From: JBGQOJ01 sp052119585
GTDB taxonomy: Bacteria > Pseudomonadota > Alphaproteobacteria > Rhodobacterales > Rhodobacteraceae
Direction of reading: 5' to 3'
Assembly (NCBI RefSeq): GCF_052119585.1
Contig: NZ_JBGQOJ010000004.1
Coordinates: forward strand, 1-64,000
Length of the DNA: 64,000 nt
Positions within the stretch are counted from its first letter, which is position 1, and every line of letters begins with the position of its first letter. A program made the position numbers and the translations under genes. Under the pieces are notes generated by a model. The model did not search any database. It saw only the letters and a program-made list of their open reading frames with translations, and was not told the DNA's origin. This document shows positions 8,361 through 16,761 of the stretch, one piece after another.

Positions 8361-9805
8361 GCCGCGCCCCCCTCTATTGTGCGCCTTGCGCCACTGCGGA
8401 CAAGCGCAAGATAGGCCTCTGTCAATTCGGGCTTAAGCGCGCGGGCAAGGTCGGATGGGAAAATTTCGGACAGGGACAGCAGCGCCGCAACCTTGCCGCC
8501 TGCATCACTTTGCCCGTCAGATACCGCACGCAGCCGCGCCGCTAGCGGGTCTTTCACCTCTATCGGGTTGCCGCCTTCGTCTACACCGCCCACATACCGC
8601 ATCCACGCCGCCACAGCCAGGATCAGACCGGGGCTTGCACGCCCGGCCTTCAGGTTGTCAGTCAGCGTTCCCAGAATCCGCTGGGGCAACTTCTGGCTGC
8701 CATCCATCGCGATCTGCCACGTCCTGTGGCGAATGGCAGGGTTCGAATACCGCTTGAACAGCGCCTCCGCATAGGCGTTCAGGTCTTCGCCCGCAGGCGG
8801 GGTCAGCGCGGGAATGATCTCGTTCGCCCAAAGCCGCCGGACATAGGCCTGAAACACAGGATCGGCCATCGCGTCGGAAATCGTCTCGTGGCCCGCCAGA
8901 TACCCCAGATAGGCAAGCGACGAATGCGTGCCGTTCAACATCCGCAGCTTCATATGCTCGAACGCAGTCACGTCGGGCACCAGTTGCACACCGACAGCCC
9001 CCAGATCAGGGCGGGCGTCATTGACGAAATTATCCTCGACAACCCACTGCCGAAATGGCTCTGCCATGACGGGCGCAAGGTCAAGCTGGCCAGTCATCCG
9101 CGCCTGCCTATCTATATCGCCAGGTTTTGTCGCAGGAACGATCCGGTCAACCATGGTCGACGGGAACCGCCCTTTGGTCTTTATCCAGTCGGCAAGCGCA
9201 GGATCAATCGCGCGGGCAAGGTCAAGAACCACGCCCCGCACCACAGAACCGTTTTCAGGAAGATTGTCGCAGGTCATAACGGTAAAGGGCGGCAGGCCGG
9301 CGTCGCGCCGACGCTGCATCCCTCGCACCAGATAGCCAAGCGCCGACACAGGCAGCGGATTGGCGATATCGTGAACAATATCGGGATGCGTCCGGTTCAG
9401 CGCACCTGTCGAAGGTTCGTGGCAATAGCCTTTTTCAGTGACGGTCAGCGTGACAATACGGATGCGCGGATCGGCCAGCAGGCCCAGAACCTGTTCGGGG
9501 TTCTCGCGCGCGACCAGAACATCCTGCACCGCGTTCATCACCTGCGGCACGTCGCCGTCCGGCCCAAGGGTCAGAACGGTATAGGCGCAGCCCTGCGGCA
9601 CAAGCGCGTCGCGCATGGTCGGGTTTTGAAGACTGACACCGACAATGCCCCAATCCCCGCCCGAGGCCGCCATCGCCTCGGCGATATAGACCGCGCCATG
9701 CGCCCGAAAGAACGCGCCCAACCCAAGATGGACAATGCCAAGGCCGGGGCGGTTTTGGCCGGATGCCGTCAGGCGTGGAAATTCAGCGGGCAAGCCAGCC
9801 TCCAT
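8357..9805 (-). CDS. uxuB: D-fructuronate reductase (mannitol dehydrogenase family)
   Basis: This 482-residue long-chain mannitol dehydrogenase family member has the N-terminal NAD-binding region GIVHLGLGAFFRAHGAVY, then TVTEKGYCHEPSTG, MTCDNLPENG and the substrate/catalytic part FKRYSNPAIRHRTWQIAMDGSQKLPQRIL. In this operon the substrate is most likely D-fructuronate, reduced to D-mannonate with NADH between UxaC and UxuA. The ATG at 9805 has no ribosome site. A TTG at 9793 sits just after GGAGG and may be the real start, giving an 11-base overlap with kduD. Sequence alone cannot exclude tagaturonate or mannitol activity, but the neighbouring uxaC and uxuA favour fructuronate. Confidence 0.9.
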   Translation of the reverse strand: MEAGLPAEFPRLTASGQNRPGLGIVHLGLGAFFRAHGAVYIAEAMAASGGDWGIVGVSLQNPTMRDALVPQGCAYTVLTLGPDGDVPQVMNAVQDVLVARENPEQVLGLLADPRIRIVTLTVTEKGYCHEPSTGALNRTHPDIVHDIANPLPVSALGYLVRGMQRRRDAGLPPFTVMTCDNLPENGSVVRGVVLDLARAIDPALADWIKTKGRFPSTMVDRIVPATKPGDIDRQARMTGQLDLAPVMAEPFRQWVVEDNFVNDARPDLGAVGVQLVPDVTAFEHMKLRMLNGTHSSLAYLGYLAGHETISDAMADPVFQAYVRRLWANEIIPALTPPAGEDLNAYAEALFKRYSNPAIRHRTWQIAMDGSQKLPQRILGTLTDNLKAGRASPGLILAVAAWMRYVGGVDEGGNPIEVKDPLAARLRAVSDGQSDAGGKVAALLSLSEIFPSDLARALKPELTEAYLALVRSGARRTIEGGAA

Positions 9806-10511
9806 CTACGTTAAGAACAGTGCCGTGAATGTATTTCGCGGCGGGCGATGCAAGGAAAACCGCTGCCTCGCCGATGTCGTCCGCCTCGCCCCAGCGACCG
9901 GCCGGAATGCGGTCCAGAATGGCAGCATTGCGGGCCGGATCCGCGCGCAGGGCGTCGGTGTTGTTGGTGACGATATAACCGGGGGCAATGGCGTTCACGT
10001 TGATCCCCTTTGCCGCCCATTCATTGGCCAGCAGTTTGGTGATGCCCGCGACGCCGTGCTTGGATGCGGTGTAGGACGGCACGCGGATGCCGCCCTGAAA
10101 CGACAAAAGCGAGGCAATGTTCACAATCGCAGCAGGGCCGCCACGGGCAATGGCCGCCTTGCCGAAGGCCTGACAGGTGAAGAACACCGCCTTCAGGTTT
10201 ACGTCCAGCACTTCGTCCCAGTCGCTTTCGCTGAAATCAACAGCATCGGCGCGGCGGATGATCCCGGCGTTGTTCACCAGAATGTCGATCTGGCGGTCTG
10301 CAAAAACATCCCGCGCCGCCATAGGGTCGGCAAAATCCAGGCGCAGTTCCGTGGCGTTGCCGATCAGCCCGACGGTTTGCGCACAGGACGAACGCCCGGC
10401 GCAGATCACATTGGCACCCGCACGGCCCAGTGCCACCGCGATGGCCTGCCCGATGCCGGTATTGGCCCCCGTCACAAGCGCTGTGCGCCCCGCCAAAGAG
10501 AAAGCGTTCAA
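9783..10511 (-). CDS. kduD: 2-dehydro-3-deoxy-D-gluconate 5-dehydrogenase
   Basis: The 242-residue classical SDR has the TGANTGIGQ cofactor motif, NNAGIIRR, and the catalytic Ser with YTASK (YxxxK), and ends in GTVLNVDGGWLAR as KduD proteins do. It reduces 2,5-diketo-3-deoxygluconate to KDG in unsaturated-uronate catabolism. A longer reading frame to 10610 overlaps kduI. The family start is at FSLAGRTALVTG, and a TTG at 10511 with GGAG nine bases upstream, overlapping the kduI stop codon, gives the right N-terminus. Confidence 0.92.
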   Translation of the reverse strand: MNAFSLAGRTALVTGANTGIGQAIAVALGRAGANVICAGRSSCAQTVGLIGNATELRLDFADPMAARDVFADRQIDILVNNAGIIRRADAVDFSESDWDEVLDVNLKAVFFTCQAFGKAAIARGGPAAIVNIASLLSFQGGIRVPSYTASKHGVAGITKLLANEWAAKGINVNAIAPGYIVTNNTDALRADPARNAAILDRIPAGRWGEADDIGEAAVFLASPAAKYIHGTVLNVDGGWLAR

Positions 10512-11332
10512 CGCAATGTCTCCATGCTGACCATCTCGACATCGCGGTAATCCACGTTGTCGCCCGCCATCGCCCAGATGAACGTGTAGGCACCGGTGCC
10601 CGCGCCGCAATGGATCGACCAGGGCGGCGACAGCGCCGCATCCTCGTTCTTCATCAGCAGGTGGCGGGTCTCGTCCGGCTCTCCCATAAAGTGGAAGACG
10701 CGGGCATCGGGGGCCAGATCAAAATACAGATAGGCCTCCATCCGGCGATCATGCACATGGGCGGGCATTGTGTTCCAGACAGATCCGGGCGCGAATTGGG
10801 TATAACCAACGACCAGTTGGCAGGACTCCATCACATCGGGGTGGACGAACTGGTTGATGGTCCGCTTGTTGCTGCTTTGCGCCTCGCCAAGCTCTAGCTT
10901 TTTGGCCTCGGCGATCGGGATCAGCCGCGCGGGAAAGGCGCGATGGGCGGGCGCGGACAGGATATAGAACCGACCCGCGCCGGTAAATTCAACCGCACCG
11001 CTTCCCATGCCAAGATACAGCACATCGCCCTTTGACAAGGCGTGCGTCTCGCCCCCCGCCGTGACCGTTCCGTCGTCCCCGATATTGACCACCGCCATTT
11101 CGCGACGGTCAAGGATCGACGGCGTGCCGCATTCCTTTACCTCGTCCAGCGTCAGGGACTTGCCCGCAGGAACGGCACCCCCGACGATCATCCGGTCGTA
11201 GTGGCTGTAAACCAGCCGCACCTCGCCTTGACGGAACAGGTCGCCGATGTGGAAATTGTCGCGCAGCGCGGTCGTGTCCATCGCCTTGGCGGCATTCGGA
11301 TCAATGGCGTAACGGGTTTGAACGGTCAGCAT
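10508..11332 (-). CDS. kduI: 5-keto-4-deoxyuronate isomerase (4-deoxy-L-threo-5-hexosulose-uronate ketol-isomerase)
   Basis: The 274-residue cupin-fold enzyme is of normal family length, with typical stretches NFHIGDLFRQGEVRLVYSH, GRFYILSAPAHRAFP, the metal ligands in TMPAHVHDRRMEAYLYFD, and SPPWSIHCGAGTGAYTFIW. It converts 5-keto-4-deoxyuronate, derived from lyase cleavage of pectin or glycosaminoglycan-like polymers, to 2,5-diketo-3-deoxygluconate for KduD. AAAAGGAT precedes the ATG. It lies between kdgF and kduD in the uronate operon. Confidence 0.95.
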   Translation of the reverse strand: MLTVQTRYAIDPNAAKAMDTTALRDNFHIGDLFRQGEVRLVYSHYDRMIVGGAVPAGKSLTLDEVKECGTPSILDRREMAVVNIGDDGTVTAGGETHALSKGDVLYLGMGSGAVEFTGAGRFYILSAPAHRAFPARLIPIAEAKKLELGEAQSSNKRTINQFVHPDVMESCQLVVGYTQFAPGSVWNTMPAHVHDRRMEAYLYFDLAPDARVFHFMGEPDETRHLLMKNEDAALSPPWSIHCGAGTGAYTFIWAMAGDNVDYRDVEMVSMETLR

Positions 11333-11344
11333 AACGGTATCCTT

Positions 11345-11656
11345 TTAAAGAAAGTCGTCGCGGCGCGGCGTGAAGGTGTCGATCAGAACACCGGCTTTTT
11401 CACAGTGGCAGCCGTGTTCGGCATTGGACGGGATGACAAAGCTGTCGCCTGGCCCAACGGTGATTTCCTTGCCCGCAACGGTGAAAACGAATTGCCCCGA
11501 CTGGACATAGGTGGACTGGATATGCGGATGATGGTGAAGCTTGCCGCGGGCGCCTTCGTCAAAGGTAAATGACACCACCATCAGCTCCGGTGCCTCGGAC
11601 AGAACCTTACGGATGACACCGGGGTCGGCGGCGACAGCGGGAAATGTGTTCAGCAT
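11345..11656 (-). CDS. kdgF: KdgF-type cupin, unsaturated uronate linearisation
   Basis: The 103-residue single-domain cupin has LHHHPHIQSTYVQSG and a C-terminal HGCHCEKAGVLIDTFTP, matching the KdgF family, which converts 4,5-unsaturated monouronates to linear ketonised sugars before KduI/KduD. The AAGGA ribosome site is six bases from the ATG. It is nine bases from the TRAP large-permease gene and twelve from kduI, within the uronate operon, which makes the substrate class firm even though no polysaccharide lyase is present. Confidence 0.88.
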   Translation of the reverse strand: MLNTFPAVAADPGVIRKVLSEAPELMVVSFTFDEGARGKLHHHPHIQSTYVQSGQFVFTVAGKEITVGPGDSFVIPSNAEHGCHCEKAGVLIDTFTPRRDDFL

Positions 11657-11665
11657 GGGGTATCC

Positions 11666-12946
11666 TTAGTGGAACAGGGCTGGCAGCCAAAGCGACAGCG
11701 AGGGGATATAGGTGACCAGCATCAGGGTCGCGAAGGCCGCGCCATAGAACGGCCCGATGGTGCGCACCGCCTGCCAGACCGGAATGCGCCCCACCGCACA
11801 GCCCACGAACAGCACAGCCCCCACGGGTGGCGTGCACAGGCCGATACCAAGGTTCAGGATCAGGATAACGCCAAAGTGGACCGGATCAATACCGAAGGCC
11901 ACAGCGACCGGCAGGAAGATCGGCGTGGTGATAACGATCAGCGGAGACATGTCCATAAAGGTGCCAAGGATCAGCAGCACGACGTTCATCAACAAAAGGA
12001 TCACGATCGGATTGTCCGACACTCCCTGAAGCAGCAGCACCATAGAGGTGGGCACCTTGAGATAGGCCAACAGCCAGCCGAAGGATGCAGCGCATCCGAT
12101 GACCATCAGAACCATCGCCGTTGTCCGCACCGCAGCCTTTGTTGCCTCGATGAAATCGTGAAAGCTAAGCGACCGGTAGACAAAGAAGGTGACCAGCATC
12201 GCATAGACCACCGCGATATTCGAACTTTCCGAGGCGGTGAAGATACCCGACCGGACGCCACCGAAGATGATCGCGATAAGGATCAGACCAGGGGCTGCGG
12301 ATGCCAGGATTTGCAGCAGGGCACGCCCCCCCGGAAACGGCTCTGTCGGGTAACCGCGCTTGCGGGCCACATACCAGGCGGCGCACATCAGTGACAGCGC
12401 AAGGATAAAGCCGGGGATGATGCCTGCGGTAAACAGGTCGGCGATGGAAATCTTCCCCCCCGCCGAGATCGAGTAGATGATCATGTTGTGCGACGGCGGA
12501 ATAAGTAGGGCGATGATCGACCCCACAACCGTGATGTTCACCGCATAGTCCACGTCATAACCGCGCTCTTTCATCTGCGGCACCATCAGGCCGCCGACAG
12601 CGCTTGCATCGGCTGCGGCGGAACCGGACACGCCCCCGAACATAACAGAGGCCAGAATATTAACCTGCCCCAACCCGCCCCGAAGGTGGCCGACCATGGC
12701 ACCGGCCAACGCCACAAGCCGCCGCGCAATATCGCCCCGCACCATCAGATCACCGGCAAAGATGAAGAACGGGATCGCCATCAATGCAAATACCGACACG
12801 CCGGAATTCAACCGCTGGAAAACAACGACCGGCGGCAGTCCCAGATAGGCAACCGTGACAAAGCTGGACACACCCAGACAAAAGGCGACCGGCGTGCCGA
12901 TCAGCAAAAGAAATACGAATGTTCCGAACAGAACCCAGAGTTCCAT
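11666..12946 (-). CDS. TRAP transporter large permease (DctM-type), uronate uptake
   Basis: The 426-residue, very hydrophobic protein has the DctM/SiaM features: GTPVAFCLGVSS, FFIFAGDLMVRGDIARRLV, SVMFGGVSGSAAADASAVG, LLIPPSHNMIIYS and GLCTPPVGAVLF, with about twelve membrane segments. It couples sodium entry to substrate import with the DctQ and DctP partners encoded just upstream. Reading frame continues far upstream to 13291, but ATG at 12946 with GGAGG seven bases before is the correct start, two bases past the dctQ stop. Operon context assigns hexuronates or unsaturated uronates as cargo. Confidence 0.93.
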   Translation of the reverse strand: MELWVLFGTFVFLLLIGTPVAFCLGVSSFVTVAYLGLPPVVVFQRLNSGVSVFALMAIPFFIFAGDLMVRGDIARRLVALAGAMVGHLRGGLGQVNILASVMFGGVSGSAAADASAVGGLMVPQMKERGYDVDYAVNITVVGSIIALLIPPSHNMIIYSISAGGKISIADLFTAGIIPGFILALSLMCAAWYVARKRGYPTEPFPGGRALLQILASAAPGLILIAIIFGGVRSGIFTASESSNIAVVYAMLVTFFVYRSLSFHDFIEATKAAVRTTAMVLMVIGCAASFGWLLAYLKVPTSMVLLLQGVSDNPIVILLLMNVVLLILGTFMDMSPLIVITTPIFLPVAVAFGIDPVHFGVILILNLGIGLCTPPVGAVLFVGCAVGRIPVWQAVRTIGPFYGAAFATLMLVTYIPSLSLWLPALFH

Positions 12947-12948
12947 GA

Positions 12949-13470
12949 TCAATCCTCCAGCTCTGTTTCGCCAAACCGGGCGGTCGGCAGTCCTGCGGCG
13001 CGGCGCGCGACCCGTTCCACCGAGAACAGGATCACCAGAATGCCGCCCGCAACGATGGGAACGAAATCGAACGCGCCCGAAATTCCAAGGCTGGGCAGCT
13101 TGTTGCCAGCGGTCTTTGCGGCAAGTTCCCAGCCGAACCAGACCATGCCGCAGCCAAAGCCCGCGACAACAAGGTCCGACAGGGAATGCAGGAACAGTTT
13201 CGCTCGTTCGGGAATGACGTACAGCAGGATGTCGAACGACAGATGATACCCTTCGCGGATACCGACCGCGGCGCCCAGAAAGATGAACCACCCCATGATC
13301 ATCACCGATGCGGGTTCGGTCCAGGGCAGGCTATCGTTCAGGATATAACGCCAGAACACCTGCGCGGCGATAAACACCGTCATCATGACCAGCCCGATGC
13401 CCGCGACCCACAACGCGGTCTGCGCAAGGACGCTGGTCGCCCGCGCCACGGTTTTCATTTGATCTTGCAC
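12949..13470 (-). CDS. TRAP transporter small permease (DctQ-type)
   Basis: The 173-residue protein has four predicted membrane segments (about residues 17-40, 52-72, 91-115 and 133-152) and the family signatures FWRYILNDSLPWTEPASVM and GIREGYHLSFDILLY. It is the small membrane subunit that pairs with the DctM-type permease. The start is GTG at 13470 behind a G-rich stretch; an ATG at 13458 is an alternative. It follows dctP after 59 bases that contain a stable hairpin. Confidence 0.9.
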   Translation of the reverse strand: MQDQMKTVARATSVLAQTALWVAGIGLVMMTVFIAAQVFWRYILNDSLPWTEPASVMIMGWFIFLGAAVGIREGYHLSFDILLYVIPERAKLFLHSLSDLVVAGFGCGMVWFGWELAAKTAGNKLPSLGISGAFDFVPIVAGGILVILFSVERVARRAAGLPTARFGETELED

Positions 13471-13493
13471 GCCCGCCCCCCATTCATTGAAAC

Positions 13494-13519
13494 GGCCCGC
13501 AAGGATATCCCTGCGGGCC
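13494..13519 (-). terminator. Intercistronic stem-loop between dctP and dctQ
   Basis: GGCCCGCA (13494-13501) pairs perfectly with TGCGGGCC (13512-13519). It lies just after the solute-binding-protein stop, has no T-run, and precedes dctQ. Such hairpins often raise binding-protein mRNA relative to the permeases; that role is inferred. Confidence 0.55.
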
Positions 13520-13529
13520 GGATGCCAGC

Positions 13530-14510
13530 CTATTCAGTCGCCTGAATGCGCTTGACCATGTCCTTCAGTTTGTCCGAAGTGACATATTTCTCGTAGACGG
13601 GAACCATCGCCTCGATGAACGGGGTCTTGTCGATGTCGGTGATGATTTCGCTGCCCGCAGCGCGGACTTTGTCCTCGGATGCCTTTTCCTGAGCAACCCA
13701 GAGATCGCGCATTACCGGCACGGAATCAACCGCCGCCTGCTTGACCAGCACCTGATCCTCTGGCGTCAGTTTGTCCCAGGACTTTTTCGACATCACCAGA
13801 ACTTCGGGCACGATCAGATGCTGGTCCAGCGTGTAGTATTTCGCGACCTCGAAATGGCCAGAGCTGTCATAGGACGGCCAGTTGTTCTCGGCACCGTCGA
13901 TAACGCCGGTCTGGATCGAGGAATACACCTCGCCGTAAGGCATCGGGGTCGCATTGGCGCCCACCGCGCTGACCATGTCGACGAACATATCCGACTGCAT
14001 CACGCGAAACTTCATGCCCTTCAGGTCGGCCATCGATCTGATCGGCTTTTCCGAATTGTAAAAGCTGCGCGAGCCGCCGTCGTAAAAGGCCAGACCGATC
14101 AGGTCGTGATCGCTGAACGCATCAAGGATCTGCTGGCCGATGGGGCCGTCCATCACATTGTGCATATGCTCCACCGAACGGAAGATATAGGGCAGCGACG
14201 GCACTTGGGTTTCTTCGATGATGTTGTTGAACGGTCCAAGGCTGACGCGGTTCAGGTCGATCACACCGAACTGGGTCTGCTCGATAGTGTCTTTTTCCTC
14301 GCCCAACTGGGCAGAATGGAAAACCTCGACGCAGACGCGCCCGTCGGTCCGCTCTTCCAGCATCGCGCCCATGGCATTGACGGCGGCAACCGTCGGATAA
14401 CCATCGGGGTGCGTGTCGGACGACCGAAGCGTCACTTCGCAGGCCGTCACAGCCGTTGCCATCGCGGCACTGGCGAGAAGGCCCGCCATAATCGTCTTTA
14501 CATAGCTCAT
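13530..14510 (-). CDS. TRAP transporter solute-binding protein (DctP-type), uronates
   Basis: The 326-residue protein has an N-terminal Sec signal (about residues 1-23, ending TAVTACE). DctP-fold motifs follow: LGEEKDTIEQTQFGVIDLNRVSLGP, PYIFRSVEHM, FYNSEKPIRSMADLKGMKFRVM and EVYSSIQTGVIDGAENNWPSY. It captures ligand in the periplasm for the DctQM permease. GGGAGGAG lies seven bases before the ATG. Position directly after uxaC and ahead of kdgF/kduI/kduD makes hexuronates or unsaturated uronates the probable ligands; the exact sugar cannot be read from sequence. Confidence 0.92.
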   Translation of the reverse strand: MSYVKTIMAGLLASAAMATAVTACEVTLRSSDTHPDGYPTVAAVNAMGAMLEERTDGRVCVEVFHSAQLGEEKDTIEQTQFGVIDLNRVSLGPFNNIIEETQVPSLPYIFRSVEHMHNVMDGPIGQQILDAFSDHDLIGLAFYDGGSRSFYNSEKPIRSMADLKGMKFRVMQSDMFVDMVSAVGANATPMPYGEVYSSIQTGVIDGAENNWPSYDSSGHFEVAKYYTLDQHLIVPEVLVMSKKSWDKLTPEDQVLVKQAAVDSVPVMRDLWVAQEKASEDKVRAAGSEIITDIDKTPFIEAMVPVYEKYVTSDKLKDMVKRIQATE

Positions 14511-14538
14511 TGTTTATCTCCTCCCAAAGAATGGCCCG

Positions 14539-15945
14539 TCAGAGCCGGTACGCTTGCTTTGCAAGCCGGTATGCAAGGTCATGTGCGACCTCGAATGCTT
14601 CATCCTCTGCCAGCCGCCCTGTCGCGACCAGCGTCGCAAGATAGGCGCAGTCCACCCGCCGCGCGACGTCGTGTCGTGCAGGGATCGAGCAAAAGGCGCG
14701 GGTGTCGTCGTTGAACCCGACCGTGTTGTAAAAGCCGGCGGTTTCCGTTGTCGCCTCGCGAAAGCGGCGCATGCCTTCGGGGCTGTCAAAGAACCACCAT
14801 GCCGGACCCAGCTTCAGCGCGGGATACACACCGGCCAGGGGCGCCAGTTCGCGGGAATAAGCGGTCTCGTCCAGACCGAACAGGATCACGCTAAGGCGCG
14901 GGTCGGTCCCCATCGCGTCCAGCAGCGGTTTCAGCGCGCGGACGTAATCGGTGCGGGTCGGAATATCGAACCCCTTGTCGCGGCCAAAGCGGGCCAGCAT
15001 CGGGGCCGAATGGTTGCGATACGACCCCGGATGGATCTGCATGACCAGCCCGTCATCAAGGCTCATCCGCGCCATCTCGGTCAGCATCTGGCCACGGAAC
15101 GCATCCGCCTCTTCGGCGGAACACAAGCCCTGCAATGCCTTCGCGAACAATAGCGCCGCCTGATCCTGCGACAGATCCTCGGTCCGTGCCGTAGCATGGC
15201 CGTGATCGGTAGAGGTGGCGCCGTAACTTTTGAAAAACGCCCGGCGGGTGCGGTGTGCGGCCAGATAGCCGGCCCATGTTCCCGTATCCTCGCCGGTCAA
15301 TGCTCCCAGCTGCATGACGTTATCGGCAAATCCGGCAAACTCGGGATCGACCACCGCGTCGGGACGATAGGCGGTCACGACACGCCCCTTCCAGCCAGAG
15401 GCGCGGATCATCTCGTGCCACTTCAGATCGTCCAGTGGGCTTTCGGTTGTGGCAATCGCCTCGATCGCGAAACGATCAAACAGTGCACGGGGGCGGAATT
15501 CCGGCTTGGTCAGGCTATCGGCGATATGGTCATAGGTGGCGTCCGCCGTGCTGGCCGACAACCGCGTGGTCAGCCCGAACACATCCTGAAACGCATGATC
15601 CAGCCACATCTGCGAGGGCGTCGCCCGCAGCAGGTGGAAATTCTCTGCGAACACCCGCCAGATCTTGCGCCCGTCGGTTTCCGTAGCCCCGCCATCCACG
15701 CGCGGCACACCAAGCTGTTCCAGCGGAATGCCCTGCGAGAACAACATGCGGAACACGTAATGGTCCGGCGTGACAAACAACTGGGCGGGGTCGGGGAACG
15801 GGTTGTTTTCGGCAAACCAACGCGGGTCGGTATGGCCATGGGGGCTGACAATCGGAAGCGCCTTGACGGTGTCATACAAGGCCCGCGCGATTGATCTGCT
15901 GCGGTCATCCAGCGGAAACAAGCGGTCCGGATCCAATTGCGCCAT
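14539..15945 (-). CDS. uxaC: Glucuronate/uronate isomerase
   Basis: The 468-residue amidohydrolase-fold enzyme matches UxaC along its length: FPLDDRSRSIARALYD, VSPHGHTDPRWFAENNPFPDP (metal-ligand HGH), FGLTTRLSASTADATYDHI, MQIHPGSYRNHSAPML, GLDETAYSRELAPLAG and GFNDDTRAFCSIPARHDVARR. It isomerises glucuronate to fructuronate (or galacturonate to tagaturonate). ATG at 15945 is preferred because a G-rich Shine-Dalgarno sits nine bases upstream and the length fits the family. An ATG at 15954 and one at 15981 are also in frame. First gene of the nine-gene minus-strand uronate operon. Confidence 0.94.
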   Translation of the reverse strand: MAQLDPDRLFPLDDRSRSIARALYDTVKALPIVSPHGHTDPRWFAENNPFPDPAQLFVTPDHYVFRMLFSQGIPLEQLGVPRVDGGATETDGRKIWRVFAENFHLLRATPSQMWLDHAFQDVFGLTTRLSASTADATYDHIADSLTKPEFRPRALFDRFAIEAIATTESPLDDLKWHEMIRASGWKGRVVTAYRPDAVVDPEFAGFADNVMQLGALTGEDTGTWAGYLAAHRTRRAFFKSYGATSTDHGHATARTEDLSQDQAALLFAKALQGLCSAEEADAFRGQMLTEMARMSLDDGLVMQIHPGSYRNHSAPMLARFGRDKGFDIPTRTDYVRALKPLLDAMGTDPRLSVILFGLDETAYSRELAPLAGVYPALKLGPAWWFFDSPEGMRRFREATTETAGFYNTVGFNDDTRAFCSIPARHDVARRVDCAYLATLVATGRLAEDEAFEVAHDLAYRLAKQAYRL

Positions 15946-16005
15946 TGCCGACATCCCCCCTTTGACATAGCCGATCCACAAATTAAAGTGGAACTGGCTG
16001 GCTGG

Positions 16006-16027
16006 ATAATCTAGTATGTTAGAATAT
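16006..16027. promoter_or_regulatory. Candidate operator of the uronate GntR regulator
   Basis: A 22-bp imperfect palindrome ATAnTCTAnnATnnTAGAnTAT lies between uxaC and the divergent gntR gene, 33 bases before the gntR start. Both size and half-site symmetry suit a FadR-subfamily dimer. Likely controls both directions. Confidence 0.55.
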
Positions 16028-16059
16028 CGGATGTGTCAATCGCACCTAGAGGAGTAAAT

Positions 16060-16761
16060 ATGTCAGAGAGCCTTCAGCTTCGCACGATAGAGCCGATTGT
16101 CAGGGCCTCGGTGTCCGATCAGGTGTTCGATGCCCTTCACAGTCAGGTTCTGTCGCTGGAACTGCCCCCCGGGTCGAAATTGTCCGAGGCCGATGTTGCA
16201 AAACAGATGGGCGTGTCACGGCAGCCGGTGCGCGACGCCTTCTACCGCCTGTCAAAGTTGGGGTTCCTGTTGATCCAGCCGCAGCGGGCAACCACCGTCA
16301 GCCAGATTTCGGCCCGCGATGTGATGCGGGCCCGTTTTGTGCGCACGTCCATCGAAATCGAGACGGTCCGAAAAGGCTGCGAGGTTCTGACAGAGGCCGA
16401 CCATGCCGCGCTGGACGCCCTGCTTGATCAACAACAAGCGGCCGTAGACGCCGGTGACAAAAGCGCGTTCCACCTGTTGGATGACCAGTTTCACAAGGAA
16501 ATCTGCGATCGTACGGGGCTGTCTTTTGTCTGGGACATCATCCGCGAAAACAAGGCCCACACCGACCGCGTCCGGTTTATGTCATTGTCCTTCGCCTCTC
16601 AGACCGCGCTGGACGACCACAAGGCCATCCTGAACGCGATGAAAATGCGGGATGTTGAAACTGCCACCAGATCCATGCGAGAGCACCTCTCGCGGATAGA
16701 GGGGATCATTGACCGGTTAAGGTCCGAAAACCATTCTTGGTTTCTGGAGGAAGACCTATGA
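16060..16761 (+). CDS. GntR-family (FadR subfamily) regulator of uronate catabolism
   Basis: The 233-residue regulator has a winged helix at about residues 20-85 (VFDALHSQVLSLELPPGSKL, EADVAKQMGVSRQPVRDAFYRL) and an all-helical FCD ligand domain (about 95-220) with the metal-site pattern DDQFHKEIC and the later DDHKAIL and MREHLSRIE. ATG at 16060 with GAGGAG five bases ahead is chosen over the in-frame GTG at 16033. Divergent from uxaC, overlapping kdgK by ATGA, with a palindrome in the shared promoter: it most likely represses the uronate operon until a uronate intermediate binds. Confidence 0.88.
   Translation: MSESLQLRTIEPIVRASVSDQVFDALHSQVLSLELPPGSKLSEADVAKQMGVSRQPVRDAFYRLSKLGFLLIQPQRATTVSQISARDVMRARFVRTSIEIETVRKGCEVLTEADHAALDALLDQQQAAVDAGDKSAFHLLDDQFHKEICDRTGLSFVWDIIRENKAHTDRVRFMSLSFASQTALDDHKAILNAMKMRDVETATRSMREHLSRIEGIIDRLRSENHSWFLEEDL

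Noticed and set aside
12947..13291. N-terminal extension of the DctM reading frame upstream of 12946
   Set aside because: The added segment is Arg-rich out-of-frame dctQ sequence; the ATG at 12946 has GGAGG and gives the normal family start.
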